From: Adenanthera pavonina
Taxonomy: Eukaryota > Streptophyta > Magnoliopsida > Fabales > Fabaceae
Length of the DNA stretch: 64,000 nucleotides
Assembly: GCA_026686845.1 (NCBI GenBank)
Contig: JAIVEN010000021.1
Coordinates: forward strand, 19,114,001 to 19,178,000
Direction: 5' to 3'
The notes below the pieces were generated by a model. The model worked only from the letters and a program-made list of their open reading frames with translations. It was not told the DNA's origin and did no database searches. This document shows, piece after piece, positions 48,205-59,941 of the stretch. The stretch's first letter is position 1. Each line of letters begins with the position of its first letter. The translations under genes and the position numbers were made by a program.

Positions 48205-50049
48205 TGTTGAAACAAGAGTTTTGATGATTCCAAACCAACATTCAAGAGCTTAGATTGAAGATATCAAAGGAGAGCAAAGCTGTTTCAAGTGAAGATTTTC
48301 TGAGTACTTGCTGTTAGATTTTTTGTAGGATCCTTTGTTTTTGTTATGACTGGGTAAAAGATTTTGATTTGAAGAAAAGAAGTTTTCAAACTTTGATTTT
48401 ATGTTAAAACTTCAAATATTTGAATAACACCCACAAACAGACGATGGTTGAAAAGTTTAAGCTAAACTGTCAAGTTGGAAATTCGAACTTTGCCTTTGGA
48501 AATTCGAATTTCGAGCTAAAACTGAATAAGTCTGAAGAGATGGCTCTCTGTCAGACGAATTTTGGTTGTTCAAAATTCGAATTTTCATCTAGTCTGAAAA
48601 GAGGCCTTTTGCTAACAGACGAACTTCACACTTTCAAAATTCGAATTTCAAGTAAAATGAAGTTTGTAAAAACCAAAGAAATTCGTCTGAAACTATGATA
48701 AAGTGCATCTGAAATCAAAATGAAATTGAGTTTGATAAATGCTCTCTGACAGACGAATTTTGAACTTCCAACATTCGAATTTTCATATAAGTCTGAAAGA
48801 TGCTTCTTTGCAACAGACGAACTTTGAGTCTTCAAAATTCGAATTTCAAACAAAACAAAACTTGAGAAGATGGAAGAAATTCGTCTGAAACTATGTTAAA
48901 GTTCACCTGAGATCAAGAGTGATTTAAGTTTCAAAACTGCTCTCTGACAGACGAACTTTGAACATTGAAATTCGAATTTCAGAAGCTAAGTTCTTGAGTC
49001 TATTGAAATGAAACATTGACATACGAATGATAAGAATTTGCAACATTCGAATGATGAAATTAGTCTGAAAAGAGTTTCTCTGACAGACGAATTTCGTCCT
49101 TTCAAAATTCAAATTTTGAAGAAAGTAATCTACTGTGTCCCTTTAAACGTTCAATGGACAGACGAATTTTGGGGATCCAAAACTGTAGAAAATTGAAAAC
49201 ACTGTTCACACTTAACCGAAAAACTTTCTTCTTGAAAATTCGTATGTCACATTGTGAAAATGTTTTGTAAGTTTCAAAATTCGAATTTCACTTCATGAAC
49301 AGACGAACTTCGTACTGTAACGTTGGAAGCTTTAATCTTCGGTTCCTTCGAAATTCGTCTGTTGGCCAACCAAAATTCGAATTTCAGTATGTCAGAAACA
49401 TTAAATGCGGTTGGTAAACGGATAGTTTTTCAGAGTAACCGTTGAATAACTTCCCCAACGGATAGATTTAGTCTCTAACGGATATTTGAGACCTAAATCT
49501 ATAAATACAACATCATTTGAAGTTGTGGGTAACGAATCAAACTTGTGTATACCGAATTTCTGCTGAATCTTCTTCTCAAAAGCTTTTACCCTCTTAACTT
49601 CTAAACTTGTACTTAAACTTTCATATCCACTCTTTACAAGAGAGTTATTTCATTGTAATCAATCTATTCTTCATCTGGGAGATAGATTTACTTGTGAGGG
49701 GTATTCACAAGGGGATTGGGAAGCACATAGTGAAAGTGCTTGGAAAGTTTGAGAGAGCTCAGAAACAGAGCATACTCATGTACTGTGGCTTTAGCAAGAA
49801 GCCCACTGAAATTCTTGCTGTATAATGGACAAATCTCAAGAGGTGTCTTGGGGACTGGATGTAGGTCAAGTGAATAGACCGAACCAGGATAAATCACTGA
49901 CTTCTCTTCTTCTTATCTTTACTTTTCACCTTGCTCTGTTTTACGCATTGTTTTCATTATACTGTGATATCTTCACTTACTTCACTTTGTGCAGAAAAAT
50001 TTCAAACTTCCCAATTCACCCCCCTCTTGGGAAGTCAGCCCTGCTAACA
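48205..50049 (+). repeat. Solo LTR inserted in reverse transcriptase
   Basis: 1,845 bp, TGTTGAAACAAGAG to GCTAACA, same family and orientation as the outer LTRs but visibly more different from them than they are from each other. It has its own 5-bp target duplication and no internal sequence, so the inserted element has been reduced to one LTR by recombination. Confidence 0.93.
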
Positions 50050-50054
50050 AACTA
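50050..50054. repeat. Target-site duplication AACTA, right
   Basis: Second copy of the 5-bp repeat at 48200-48204. Confidence 0.9.
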
Positions 50055-50758
50055 GACATGGATGAAAATGGGAAGATGTTTGACATTACTCAGTACAGGA
50101 GAATGATTGGATCCCTACTGTACTTAACTGCCAGCAGACCTGACATTATGTTCAGTGTCTGTATGTGTGCCAGGTTCCAATCATGTCCCAAGGAAACCCA
50201 TGTAACAGCTGTGAAGAGAATTTTCATATATCTTATTGGAACATCACAGATGGGTCTCTGGTATCCAAAGGGCAATGGAGAAGATCTCAAAGGATACACT
50301 GATGCTGATTTTGCTGGATCCAAAACTGACAGAAAAAGCATAAGTGGAACTTGCAGTTTCTTGGAGGATCCCTGGTTTCATGGTTCAGCAAAAAGCAAAA
50401 CAGTGTGGCCCTATCCACTGCAGAAGCTGAGTATGTTGCAGCTGGAAGCTGTTGTGCCCAAGTTATCTGGATGAAGCAGCAGCTTGAAGATCTTGAGGTT
50501 AAAATGAAAGAGATACCAATCATGTGTGACAACCAAAGTGCCATAAACATCACCAAGAATCCTGTCACGCATTCAAGGACCAAACACATTAAAGTTAGGC
50601 ACCACTTCATAAGGGATCACGTTCTGAAAGGAGAAGTTAAACTGGAGTACATCCCAACAGAGAATCAAGTTGCTGATATACTCACAAAGCCTCTATCAGA
50701 AGATAGGCATTGCAAAATAAGAAGAGAACTGGGTATGGTAAATCCCAGTGAACTGTAA

Positions 50759-51754
50759 GTTATTCTCTTGCAATCTTATTTTCAAAGGTTTCAACTTTAA
50801 GATTAATTCTAACTTTAGTATCAGAGTATGTTTAATTTAAGCTGCAGGTGCTCCTCACAAGATTCAATGGCAATAAACTTGAAGATTGGAGCACATCAGA
50901 ATGGAACAACCAAAAAGTGAAGTAAATGATGAAAATTCTGAGTTTTGGATCAATTCTGTAAGTTTTTATAAGATGAAATTCGTATTTTAATGTGTGTTAG
51001 ACGTACTTTGCCTCATAAACTGTATTTTTGAACTAGTCAACATGGTTAACATTTGAATTTTAGCTGACCAACAGACGAACTTCGGCCTATTAGCCTTGAA
51101 ACAGTTCTCGGTGATGCCTCAAAATTCGTCTGTTGGATCTTTGAAGTTCGAATTTTCAAAAACAAAAATTTCAAAGTTATGTTTGTCCATCACTGTTGTA
51201 CGAATTATCATTTCTTAAAATACGAATGTTGGACAACCTTTGCAAAAGTTGAAAAATGCGAACTTTTAGTTCAAAATTCGTCTGTTGAATCATGTTCTTC
51301 TTGATTGAATGCTTGAAAGATGAAGTTCAGCATGCTTAATTCGTCTATTGATTGTTGTTTTGTTTGTTACCTGCTGTTTGCTCATCAACATTCAAACTTT
51401 GTTGGAACAAAATTCATCTGTTGTGTTTGTATTGACTGTTTCAAGCCACTGTCAGACGAACTTTCAGGAAGAAAATTTGTCTGTCAGTAAGCCTTGCTGA
51501 ACTGTTTAACTTGTAACTGCCCGAAGTTCGAACTTTGACCCCTCAAAATTAGTCTGTCAGACGGTTACATACGTTAAATCCGACGGTTTTCCAATGAACA
51601 GACGCAACCCTATTTGTAACTCCTCTGAATCTGTTCTGATCCTCTCTTCAATCCTCTTAACTTCTGTCCAAAACCGTCATTCTTCACCGTTTAAACTTCC
51701 TTTCGCATCCTATAAACCAATTCTAAGCCACATTCAGCATCATTCATCCAAGAA
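50759..51754 (+). other. Element-internal spacer between pol and third frame
   Basis: Non-coding, but dotted with the same words as the LTRs, here mostly inverted (ATTCGTCTGTTG, AAAATTCGTCTG, TCAGACGAACTT). Confidence 0.7.
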
Positions 51755-53955
51755 ATGGCGGGAATTAAAAATCCTGGAGCAGGAACTGAGGCCCGACCAA
51801 AGAGGAACGTTAAGTCATAATATGCCGCAAAGGAAGGAGAGAAATCCAAGAGAAAAGCCGAATCCAGTAAGGCAACTCCTTCCAAACGCCAAAAATCATC
51901 ATCCAAGGCAGATTCACAGAAAGCAGGACCTTCCTCACCGAAAACTGCAGAACCTTCGGTTCTAGTTCCTTCTGTCCCTGCTGTTGCTTCTTCTGCCTCT
52001 TCCAGTACTGAATCTGGAGAGTATGAAATGACTACACTGCCACTGTGGAGCACTCCTGAGATTCAAGAAGAGTACTCTACCAAGTTTTCCAACAAAAAGG
52101 TAATCAAGCCTCACTGTGTAAATGTGGAACAATTTCTGATATCCAACAACTTTGATGCTGCAATATAGTTGATAAGATATAGAAATCTGTTGGAAATTGT
52201 TGAAAAATATGATGATGAGATAATGAAGACTTGGTATGCCTCTCTTCAATACAACAGCAAGAAAATGAAATGGGAGGTCAACTTGAGATCAAGGATCATT
52301 TGGCTTGTTGATGAAACCTTCAATGAGGTGCTGGAAATCCCAGGACAAGATGGGCTGAAAGTTGACATCACAGCCTCTGGGTATATGGATGAGGCAAGTA
52401 CAGCTGATGAAGAAGGTGGCTCCTTTCTGAACTACAAGGAGAGCACCATCTTGGACGCCCTATTCAGAAGAAGGGAGAACAGGCCAACAATAAATCTATT
52501 GAAGCCCACAGACCTAAGTGTACAAGTGAGAATCCTGCACTACATAGTGTCCAGGATCATTTTCAACAAGGGTGGCAGCTTCAATTTGATAACAAGGGCA
52601 GAGGCTCATGTGATGACTGTATCATACGTGGGAAGCTGATTAATTTGGGTCATATCATCCTCCAGTGAATGACAAAGGCAAGGGATCAGAGGGAGGATTC
52701 CACACTCCCCTATGCAGCAATTATTTCAAGGATCCTACAGTATGCTAGGATTCAACACATTGAAAAGGGGAAAGGGAAACTCACAGAGGCATTCAAAGAA
52801 GAAGAACTGCAAAGGATGGGTATTGAAAGAGATGAAGGAAGATGGGTTGGAAAGGGAGCAGGGAAATCTGAAGATTTGTTCTTTGCTGCTGATGCTTCCC
52901 TCCAACAAGAAGGCACTTCTGAGGCCCCTGGCAGATCTATACCTCAGCCTTCTCAGCCAATTCCATCTCCCTCCAGGCCTACTCATCCTCCTTTCACTCC
53001 CTCCTCACAGGCCAAGCCAACCAAGATCACTGAGTTGTTTGACAGTTTGTCAACACTCATTCTCAGCATTCGGGATGAGAAAAATGTCAAATTTGCTCAC
53101 CTACAAGATCAGATCCATCAGTTGGCTGTAAATATGAAAGTGGTGGCTGATGCTTATGAAGAAATAAGAAATGCAATTTCTACCACTTCAGCTCCATCTC
53201 AGCCTGGTATCCCTGAACCTACTCTGTCTCCAACTCCTGAGCCTCCAAGCCCCTTCAAGATTGCCTCCTCTGACCATGATATAGATAGTGCTGGTGCAAT
53301 GAGGACACCTAGTCCTGGTCCACCCCTGGACTATGGATTGGAAGAAGAAGGACTTCAGCAGACAAGCCCTCTTGAGCCTATGCAAGAAGATGCTCCGGAT
53401 TCAATTCTGTCCATTCAAGAATCAGAGCAAGTTGAAAGACTGGTTGCAGCCATTTCAACCTCTTCTATGCCAGGAGAAGCAAGCAATGAGGAAAGGAGCA
53501 TTGTACCTGTTGTTGATTATCTTGCCATTGCTCACAATGCTCTGCTGCAAGCTCAAAGGAGAAGGCTGGAAGAAATGTTTGCTCCTGCTGAACCAGCCTC
53601 TCATCCTCTTGCTACTTATGGGCTATCAGAGGAACAGAGAACTCGACTAGCTCTGTCCAGGCAGGAAATGCAAGAGCTGCTTGAGGTCTCTGATGATGAT
53701 GGTGATGAAGAACCTAGCCCTGAGCCTGCTGAGCCCCCTGTACCAGTTCAGCCAGAGATTCCTTTTGCTCCTGTCCCTCTTCGTGCTGTTCCTCTCACTC
53801 AGATTCCTCCTCCAATGGACTTTGTTGGGCTTTCTGATGATGCCAAAAAGGGGGAGAAGTTAAAGCAAACTGGGACTAAGCAAGTTGGAAAATCTGCTGA
53901 GCCATCTGGAAAAGGAAAGACGTACAGCAAGAAGTCCAAACCAAAGAAGAAGTGA
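51755..53955 (+). pseudogene. Third (env-position) reading region of the Copia element
   Basis: The position downstream of pol is that of the env-like frame of some Sireviruses. The first ATG is 51755 (MAGIKNPGAGTEARPKRN), stopped by TAA at 51818-51820. The same protein continues as a Lys/Ser-rich stretch, then, after TAG 52166-52168, an ordered domain (LEIVEKYDDEIMKTWYASLQ to LHYIVSRIIFNKGG), a frameshift near 52630, and TGA 52666-52668. A 428-codon open part 52669-53955 follows: first a charged helical region, then Pro/Ser-rich linkers, a short helical repeat (IAHNALLQAQRRRLEEMF) and a basic Lys/Gly tail. No convincing signal peptide or membrane helix is seen, so an envelope role is not supported by the sequence. 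The function is unknown. Confidence 0.75.
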
Positions 53956-54237
53956 TTAATTTTAGATCTTAGGCTGAATCTTCTTGTTGTATCTTGTTTT
54001 AGTTGTTTGATTGTATTTGGTTGTTTGATGTTTTGAGAACTGTTCTAAAATTAAAATATGTATTGCAACAATTTGATTAAATGTATAATATTCTTGGTTG
54101 CAATGTTTTGGGCTTTGAATCTCTTCACTTAATCTGTTGAAAATGATATCTTATGAACTGTAATGCATATGTTGAAGGGGAGCTTGTGAAAGCAAACCCA
54201 AGTACTAATCCAATTTGTGAGTTGTTTTGTCATCATC

Positions 54238-54251
54238 AAAAAGGGGGAGAA
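54238..54251 (+). other. Polypurine tract
   Basis: AAAAAGGGGGAGAA abuts the 3' LTR start, the usual plus-strand priming site. Confidence 0.9.
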
Positions 54252-56087
54252 TGTTGAATCAAGAGTTTTGATGATTCCAAACTAACATCCAAGAGCTTGG
54301 ATTGAAGATATCAAAGGAGATCAAAGTGCTTCAAATGAAGATTTTCTGAGTATTTGCTGTTAGATCTTGTGTAGGATCTTTAGTTTTAGTTGTGATTGGG
54401 TAAAAGATTTTGATTTGAGAAAAAGATGTTTTCAAACCTTGATTTTGTGTTAAATCTTGACTCATTTGAAAAACACCCACAAACAGACAAAGTTTGAAAG
54501 TTTAAACTGAACTGTCAAGTTGGAAATTCGAACTTTGCTTTAGGAAATTCGAATTTCGAGCTAAAACTGAATAAGTCTGAAGAGATGGCTCTCTGTCAGA
54601 TGAATTTTGGTTGTTCAAAATTCAAATTTTCATCCAAGTCTGAAAGAAGCCTCTTAGTGATAGACGAACTTTGCATCTTCAAAATTCGAATTTCAGACAA
54701 AACACAACTTGAGAAAATAGAAGAAATTCGTCTGAAACAATGTTAAAGTTCATCTGAGATCAAGAACAATTTAAGTTTCAAAACCGCTCTCTGACAGACG
54801 AACTTTAACTTTCCAAAATTTGAATTTTCATATAAGTCTGAAAGGAGCTTCTTTGAAACAGACGAACTTTGAGTCTTCAAAATTCGAATTTCAGACAAAA
54901 CAAAACTTGACAAAATAAAAGAAATTCGTCTGAAACCATGTCAAAGTTCATCTGAGATCAAGAATGATTTAAGTTTCAAAACTGCTCTCTGACAGACGAA
55001 CTTTGAACATTGACGTTCGAATTTTAGAAGTTAAGTTCTTGAGTCTGTTGAAGTGAAACATTGACATACGAATGATGAAGTTAGTCTGAAAAGAATCTCT
55101 CTGATAGACGAATTTCACCCTTTCAAAATTCGAATTTCGAAGAAAGTGATCTACTGTGCCTCTTTGAACGTTCAATGGACAGACGAATTTTGGGCTTTCA
55201 AAATTCGAATTTCGAAGGCACTATAGAAAATTGAAAATACTATTCACACTTAACCGAAAAACTTTCTTCTTGAAAATTCGTATGTCACATTGTGAAAATG
55301 TTTTGTAAGTTTCAAAATTCGAATTACACTTCATGAACAGACGAACTTCGTGCTGTAACGTTGAAAGCTTTAACCTTCGGTTTCTTCGAAATTCGTCTGT
55401 TGACCAACTAAAATTCGAATTTCAGTATGTCAGAAACATTAAATGCGGTTGGTAAACGGATAGTTTTTCCGAGTAACCGTTGGATAACTTTCCCAACTGA
55501 TAGATTTTGTCTCTAACGGACATTTGAGACCAAAATCTATAAATATGACATCATTTGAAGTTGTGGGTAACAAATCTAACTTGTATATACCGAATTTCTG
55601 CCAAAACTTCTTCTCAAGAGCTTTTACCCTCTCAACTTCAATATCTGTACTTTAACCTTCATATCTACTTTATTCAAGAGAGTTATATCTTTATAAACAA
55701 TCTACTCTTCATCTGGAAGATAGATTTACTTGTGAGGAGAAATCACAAGGGGATTGGGAAGCATACTGTGAAAGTGCTTGGAGTGTTTGAGAGAGCTCAA
55801 GAAACAGAGCATACTCGTGTACTGTGGCATTAGCAAGAAGCCCATTGAATTCTTGCTGTATAGTGGATAAATCTCAAGAGTTGTCTTGGGGACTGGACGT
55901 AGGTCAAGTGGATAGACCGAATCAGAATAAATCACTGAGTCTTTTTCTCCTTACCCTTACTTTTTAGCTTGCTCTGTTTTATACGTTGTTTACATTATAT
56001 TGTGCTATCTTCACCCATTTCACTTTGTGCAGAAAAATTTCAATCTTCCTAATTTACCCCCCTCTTGGGAAGTCAGCCTTGCTAACA
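54252..56087 (+). repeat. 3' LTR of Sirevirus-like Copia element
   Basis: 1,836 bp, TGTTGAATCAAGAG to GCTAACA. Close to the 5' LTR (about 97% over the first 310 bp by eye). Its end is about 380 bp from the first ATG of the next gene. Confidence 0.93.
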
Positions 56088-56149
56088 TCCATAATATGAG
56101 ACAAAATAAGTATTCTTTTTTCTTTCTTGATATTTAAGATTGGCTGGTG

Positions 56150-56310
56150 TATATATATATATATATATATTTTACCAGGCACAAGGTATCCCAAACCTCT
56201 TCGAAAATAAGAACTAATCCCCCGAGGCACAACAAGCAAACATAGGTGGGCACCTCGCCCAAAGAAAATTCTTTGCATACACAATAGCTCGAGCCCTGGA
56301 CCTATTGCTT
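56150..56310 (-). mobile_element. Possible tRNA-derived SINE
   Basis: On the minus strand GGGCTCGAGC (about 56286-56295) is B-box-like. It is followed by GGGCGAGGTGCCCACCTATG, GGGGGATTAGTTCTTATTTT and GGGATACCTTGTGCCTGG, an arrangement like the tails of plant SINEs, and then by a TA run (56151-56172) in place of poly(A). No A box or target duplication was confirmed. Confidence 0.4.
56151..56172. repeat. (TA)n microsatellite
   Basis: About eleven TA units at the left edge of the SINE-like segment. Confidence 0.9.
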
Positions 56311-56468
56311 AACGATCAGAATTCTCAACTTGGCGGTGTATATTTTAGCCATTTATTATTTATTATGAGATCAATTAAAAAAATAAAGCCCAGAAATATC
56401 TGCCGATACCTTCTTACTGTTTGCCGATTCTGATTTGGATTGTGGGCCGTACGGTGTGTGCTTGTCGA

Positions 56469-59334
56469 ATGTCTGTTGCCCTGTGGCCTGGAGCTATGGA
56501 GGCAATTCCTCTTACGAGTCTCGCATCTTCAACCAGTCAATACTTCCAAACACTAAAACAAAAAGTGTTCATCTCGCCTTTTCTTCCGTCAAGGATTCGT
56601 ACTCGATTTCCCCCTTTACGCTTTGCAGTTCAGGCCAAGCAATCTGTTTTCCAAGGTACACTAATTCCGCAAAATTTTTAAAACTCTTTCCCTATGTTAA
56701 CCTCACTCAAACGCTATTTCTTTGTTTATTGGGGTTTGCCCATAAAAATTGAAATCATGAGGGGTGTTGTGATTGGAAACTTGCCATGTTCACTTTAAAT
56801 TTGGTTATCGTTGGTTTCTGATTTTGTAAGCAACGGGTTTCCTTGAATGCTGTTTGGTTTCAATATTGATGATACTCTCGTTGTTACGTGTAGCTTTGGA
56901 TTTCTGAAAGTCTTTCCCGCAAGTTCGATATCAAGCAATAAGGTTGACATGGTTTACAAATTTGTATCTGGCTGGCCAATAATCACCACAAATTGGCATA
57001 ATCAAAATGATATTTTCTTCATTTGGGAGCACCCTTCTTGTCAAGGTTTTCTGTCAACTACGCTGTAAGACTCGGCCATTTTGTTGCCCCTCTTGTGAGT
57101 CCTCAAGATCAACTTTGTGGTTGATTCCAGTTTTTTACTGTAAATGCTTGTTTTCTGAAGACTTGCCGAGCTATTTTCCCACCTTTTCTGGCTTGTATTT
57201 CCTGAAAGTTCACTTTAGGTGGCATTTTACTCAGTTGTTCTACATTAGCGTAGTTGTTCAATGAATTACTCAAATCTTTGATCTTAAAAAGTATCCTTGT
57301 TTTCAGATTGTAAAACGTAAATCATGTCTTAGCAGTAATTTATAGGATGGGCAACTGAAATTTTCCTGAGTGGTGTTTCTTGTGGCCCTGGATTAATGCA
57401 AATGATCTGGTTGTTAAATTTTGGTGATCCGTGTATGTGCAGATTATTATCTGATTTGCATATCCCCATGGTAGTTTAAGTGAAACATTTTAACATCCAG
57501 ACCTGAGTAGCTTGAGTTTTACTTTGGCTACTTTAAGGATGGTTCGTATCTCTGACAATGCTTAGGTTTTACCAGCTTCTGATGGCAAGCTACTTCTTAT
57601 GGCTGGTGTGACTGAGGACACAACTAATCGATTACATGCTTTTTTACTGCAATATATAGTATTATGATTTTCTTCCACATGTTTTATACTCCACGCTTTT
57701 TTACCATGTTTATAGGATCGATTGAAGTTAGCTCTGTTAACAGTCTTAAATCTTGGCTGTCCATCTTTTTCCTGTAGATTCTTCTGTAGAGTACAAGATC
57801 TGTACATCCTTTTTTTCCTTCTTCTTTTTTGTTTATGTAGATTGAGAATTAGACTGGGACTCTGCAGCCATCATAATGTGGTTTTATTCTGCATAAAATC
57901 TTAATTTGATCTTCAGATCATGAATGTGTAAAAGGACTAAGTTGTTTGTGGAACAGATTTTCAGAGCTATGTGAAGCCTTCTCGTCTTCTGCCAGGCTCA
58001 GAGGTGAAAGTCTGCACAAACCCCTCAATAGAAAAGATTTCTTTGTCTCTGAAGGAGGATACCTCAAAGTCTTTATTCAGGGTCAGATTATGTACCAGTA
58101 ACATATATGGCTCAAGTTTAAGCAACTTAAATGCTGGAGTTCTTTTATGCCTGATAGATGAAGACAGGAATTCAATATTGCAAAGGATACCTGCAAGTTT
58201 GATGATGGATCATTCTACGGAAACAGGGGATATGATTGATGTTAACCTACTTGGTTTCCAAAGAGCTTCCATTGATGAATTCATCTTTGAAGGACCTAAA
58301 CTTGCAAAATTTAAGGCTCTTTGGATAAGTGTTGAGTCAGGTAAATTTATGAGAGAGGCTTGTTTTTAATGTGGTGAAGATTTTGCAGACATCATTACTA
58401 GCTCTTACAATTTAGGACTACCTTTGAATAACACAAGTATCATCATTGCTGTGATTGCTCAAAAACCTTTGCTCAGTTGTATTTGTTATTCTTCTCAGGC
58501 TCATATGCCATTTATTTAACGTTTTGTACAACACATGCTGGATTTTAATCATATTTACAATTCAATATTGATTTTTTTTTATCAGAACCTTATAATTATT
58601 CTCTTATTCATTTTCTAAGGTCAGGTCAGTGGCGACTAGGAAGCGTGTCATTAACAGTTCTTAGTCGTGAATTACAGTCATCATTACATGAAGAGGAGGT
58701 GTACGAGTACTCTGGTTTCCAATATGACTTTCAGAATGAGGATGTACTGCTCGGGGAAGGAAGCGATCTGTCCATGCTGGAAATAAGACCTAGCCTTGTA
58801 ACTGAGTTGAGTGGGATTGATCCCTTTGTCTATTTTAGCCAAAACGCCTCTGATAATACCCTGTCCCTATATCCAATGATATCAAATGAGGAGAGCATGA
58901 GGGAGTATGCAGATTTGAAATTCTCATTGCTATTTTATGATGCTATGCTGGTGCTGCTTGGTACATGCATTGTTTCCGTGTCAGCCGGGGAAAATGAAGG
59001 CTATGCTTTCTTGATAGGTGGGATAGGTGGCTTCTTGTATCTGTTATTATTGCAGAGATCTGTGGATGGTTTGCCAGTTCCAGAAGGAATCAGTGGAGAG
59101 CCGAGGGAAAGCAATGCGTTGGTGAGGGGATTGAAGGGCCCGATATGGAGCGTGGCATTGGCAATAGGGTTTGGTATATTTGCAGCAAAGTATGGTTCTG
59201 GAGATTTGCAAGTGAGCTTCACAGCGAAGGAGGTCATTGTGGGAATGATGGGGTTTCTTGCATGTAAGGTTTCTGTGGTGTTAGCTGCATATAAGCCCAT
59301 GACACTACGCCTGAAATATCCAAGTGACAAGTAA
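56469..59334 (+). CDS. Uncharacterised, probably plastid, membrane protein
   Basis: Three exons join in phase: 56469-56655, 57957-58340 and 58625-59334, giving 426 residues (417 from the second ATG at 56496). The N-terminus is rich in Ser/Thr, Arg and hydrophobic residues with almost no acids (SLASSTSQYF, PSRIRTRFPP), like a chloroplast transit peptide. Residues about 65-280 form a soluble domain with alternating hydrophobic stretches (KVCTNPSIEKISLSL, RLCTSNIYGSSL, KFKALWISVES, WRLGSVSLTVLSREL), suggesting a beta sandwich, perhaps PLAT-like. Four membrane segments follow at about 290-311, 317-335, 363-381 and 392-413, then a short basic tail. I do not recognise a named family. The last acceptor is duplicated (GTCAG|GTCAG); using the upstream AG would give an early stop, so 58625 is chosen. 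Confidence 0.8.
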
Positions 59335-59941
59335 TTTGCCGCCGGTGAAGTGGATGGGTTTGTCACGGCAAATTTCCAACTTCAATCAATATACAAAAGT
59401 TCGGTAAGCTTAGTTTTTTCGTTTTTCTTTTCTTAGTGATTAGGTCGGTTAGATAAGTTGGTAGGTAATACATGTGTAAAAAAATTATGTATTTATATCA
59501 ATTCGGTTCTTTTATATTTATAAATATGTATATAACGTATTTACATAATTTTTTTGGGTCACAATTTTTTTCAAATAACAGACTGAATTCTTTATATTTC
59601 TGATTGTGTCTATATATAGAGAGAGAGGATTCATATTAGCAATAATTATCCAAGAGGATCAGGACGTGACCAATGTTATTAGAATCGGATCAGATATTAA
59701 CTGGGTAAGATATTGGTTCATGGTTTAATAGTGTAATTGGTGTACATCCAATCAGATTGGATTAATAATATTTCTAAATAATATATATAAAAAATAAGAA
59801 AAGCTTAACCTATCCAACTTTAAATCTTTTCTAATGTGACAATAAAATGAAATAAAATCCTATATTAAAAATTAAATTTAATTAGTTTAATTAATTTTAA
59901 CTATTTTAATTAGTTTGAATGACATATGAAATGATATTTTA

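Larger units (their letters stand above)
45781..50758 (+). pseudogene. Copia pol (protease, integrase, RT, RNase H), interrupted
   Basis: Protease: LYMDSACSSHMTGD near 45826, DSA in place of the usual DSG. Integrase: HHCC finger (HRRLAHVN, then CDACIRGK), then the catalytic core with HMDLIG, VSDHGGEF and VAERKNRT, so Asp, Asp, Glu are all present; GKTPYELYKGRKPNLSHLH lies in the C-terminal part. A TGA at 47416-47418 separates integrase from reverse transcriptase, which has GIKWVFRNK, YQMDVKSAFLNG, YGLKQAPRAWY and YVDDIIFG. The solo LTR at 48205-50049 splits the frame. RNase H resumes with RMIGSLLYL, YTDADFAG, a frameshift near 50365, then ALSTAEAEY and DNQSAI, ending at 50758 after HIKVRHHFIRD and ADILTKPL. 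Confidence 0.9.
41334..56087 (+). mobile_element. Sirevirus-like Ty1/Copia retrotransposon with nested solo LTR
   Basis: 14,754 bp bounded by two nearly equal LTRs (1,835 and 1,836 bp). In order: 5' LTR, initiator-tRNA-Met primer site, gag, protease, integrase, reverse transcriptase, RNase H, a third reading region, polypurine tract and 3' LTR. Integrase ahead of reverse transcriptase marks Copia; the large size, two zinc knuckles and a frame downstream of pol mark the Sirevirus branch. A solo LTR of the same family sits inside reverse transcriptase, and gag carries a 755-bp tandem duplication. Stops and frameshifts in every gene make the copy inactive. No matching 5-bp target duplication flanks it (TCTTT left, TCCAT right). 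Confidence 0.93.

Noticed and set aside
57562..57807. Minus-strand frame in intron 1 of the membrane-protein gene
   Set aside because: Lies in an intron, has no domain and unremarkable composition.
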